Positions 63,226 through 64,000 of a stretch of 64,000 nt of DNA are shown one piece after another (the stretch's first letter is position 1; every line of letters starts with the position of its first letter). A program made the position numbers and the translations under genes. The DNA is from JBEKIK01 sp963845975 (lineage in GTDB: Bacteria > Planctomycetota > Planctomycetia > Pirellulales > Thermoguttaceae): NCBI GenBank assembly GCA_963845975.1, contig CAWJUD010000001.1, forward strand, positions 2,046,001-2,110,000, in the 5' to 3' direction. The notes under the pieces were generated by a model. The model was not told the DNA's origin, did not search any database, and saw only the letters and a list, made by a program, of their open reading frames with translations.

Positions 63226-64000
63226 TCAATCCCACCACCACTGGCCTTTGGCCAGATTGATGTTGATTTCCTGGCGGAGTTTGGCGACGGTTCCCTTTTC
63301 GTCGCTAAGGCGGTTATCCGATTCCAGGGCCTTTTGGGGTTCGATATGCACGCCGCCGCCGATGGGCGTCAACAGGCGGCCGTTTTTATAAATGGCGTTG
63401 ACGGTGCTTTCCACGGTCCTGGGAATATCGTAGGTTTCGACGGAGAAGGCGCTTTCGTCGCCGAAGAAGGGCATTTTCCAGCCGGCCTTGGTGTAATAAT
63501 CCTGCTGTTGCATGAAGGCCGCGGCAATGGCCACGTCGATGACATTCCTCAAGTCGGCGTAAACGGTCGCGCGCTCGGCTAGCTCCGGATATATTTTAGT
63601 GAAACTGGTGACGAATGCCTGGCTGGCCTTGTTTACTCCGCTCACCTGGCGCTGGCCGGCGGAGGAGATCAGTTCGTTTTCGCCCACCAGTTTCACGCCG
63701 TCGCCGACGAGTTCCATGGCCATGTTATCTTCGCTGACCTGGACGCATTGATAGTCGGGCGTGAAGAACCAGCGTTGCAGGGCATTGCGGCTCACGTCGC
63801 CGGCAGTTGCCCGATCCACGTAACTGACCAGTCTGACCGGCGGTCTTTCCAAGCCGATGCCGATCAGCTTCATGCGGTAATCGGCTTCGACCATCACCTG
63901 GGCGAAGTGGGTTTTGGGCGAAACGCCGTTGACGCTGATGTTGTGCATTCCCAGGCTGGTCCGCAACCCATTGATAATCGAAGCCGGAGACGTTTGGGCG
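63226..64000 (-). CDS. DUF1598 protein (5' end outside window)
   Basis: Partial gene; the frame stays open through position 64000. The visible part contains INGLRTSLGMHNISVNGVSP and VEADYRMKLIGIGLERPPVR, the planctomycete DUF1598 pattern, and ends NINLAKGQWWWD. The middle holds a region with FFTPDYQCVQVSEDNMAMEL. The family is large, probably secreted and of unknown function; the signal peptide would lie beyond the window. The stretch 63051-63225 downstream holds no further gene. Confidence 0.85.
   Translation of the reverse strand, partial: AQTSPASIINGLRTSLGMHNISVNGVSPKTHFAQVMVEADYRMKLIGIGLERPPVRLVSYVDRATAGDVSRNALQRWFFTPDYQCVQVSEDNMAMELVGDGVKLVGENELISSAGQRQVSGVNKASQAFVTSFTKIYPELAERATVYADLRNVIDVAIAAAFMQQQDYYTKAGWKMPFFGDESAFSVETYDIPRTVESTVNAIYKNGRLLTPIGGGVHIEPQKALESDNRLSDEKGTVAKLRQEININLAKGQWWWD

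Noticed and set aside
1..64000. tRNA or rRNA genes in intergenic gaps
   Set aside because: No T-loop GGTTCGAATCC-type segment with matching acceptor stems was found by eye; short or divergent ones could be missed.

Overview
The window looks like a chromosomal segment from a member of the Planctomycetota. The pointers are lineage-typical families: two DUF1559 proteins with the H-X9-DG motif, a DUF1598 protein, the small basic protein found across the PVC superphylum (49685-49981), a PEP-CTERM surface protein, a fused AroD-AroE and a FloA-type flotillin. Most genes are moderately GC-rich. Intergenic spaces are full of short palindromic repeats. No tRNA, rRNA, CRISPR array or transposase gene was seen.

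Layout. 0.2-5 kb: divergent Mur ligase, HTH-EIIA regulator, MATE exporter. 5-6.7 kb: ECF sigma factor fused to an anti-sigma-like membrane tail, translationally coupled to a secreted protein. 6.9-13.3 kb: nicotinate phosphoribosyltransferase, then a MoxR / DUF58 / transglutaminase (DUF3488) locus. 13.4-15.1 kb: YchF-like GTPase and a flavodoxin-fold quinone reductase. 15.2-19.3 kb: an AT-richer islet of four co-directional genes (PocR-domain histidine kinase, stand-alone receiver, DUF5678-ended protein, retropepsin-like protease) behind a strong promoter; this is the best candidate here for an undescribed system. 19.3-31.4 kb: FloA, methyltransferase, GAPDH, an amino-acid permease between two DUF1559 paralogues, a transglutaminase lipoprotein, and a YqjD/YqjE-like membrane trio. 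31.7-40.8 kb: a secreted serpin with N-terminal repeats, a GT4 glycosyltransferase coupled to a GH130 enzyme and divergent from a second GH130, and an MBL hydrolase. 41-49 kb: AsmA-like protein, PEP-CTERM protein, DUF2442/DUF4160 pair, acetolactate synthase. 49.7-64 kb: PVC small basic protein, shikimate genes (aroDE-aroK), prepilin peptidase, POT transporter, a structured RNA and terminator before panD, MgtC-like protein, IF-1, PAP2 phosphatase and a DUF1598 protein running off the end.

A recurrent oddity is that ten genes carry single-base frameshifts (eleven shifts in total), many next to short homopolymer runs. They hit essential genes such as GAPDH, and the corrected proteins have normal family lengths. 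Sequencing indels are therefore the likeliest explanation, although the A7 run in the PocR kinase could also be a slippery site. These genes are annotated at their corrected full extents.
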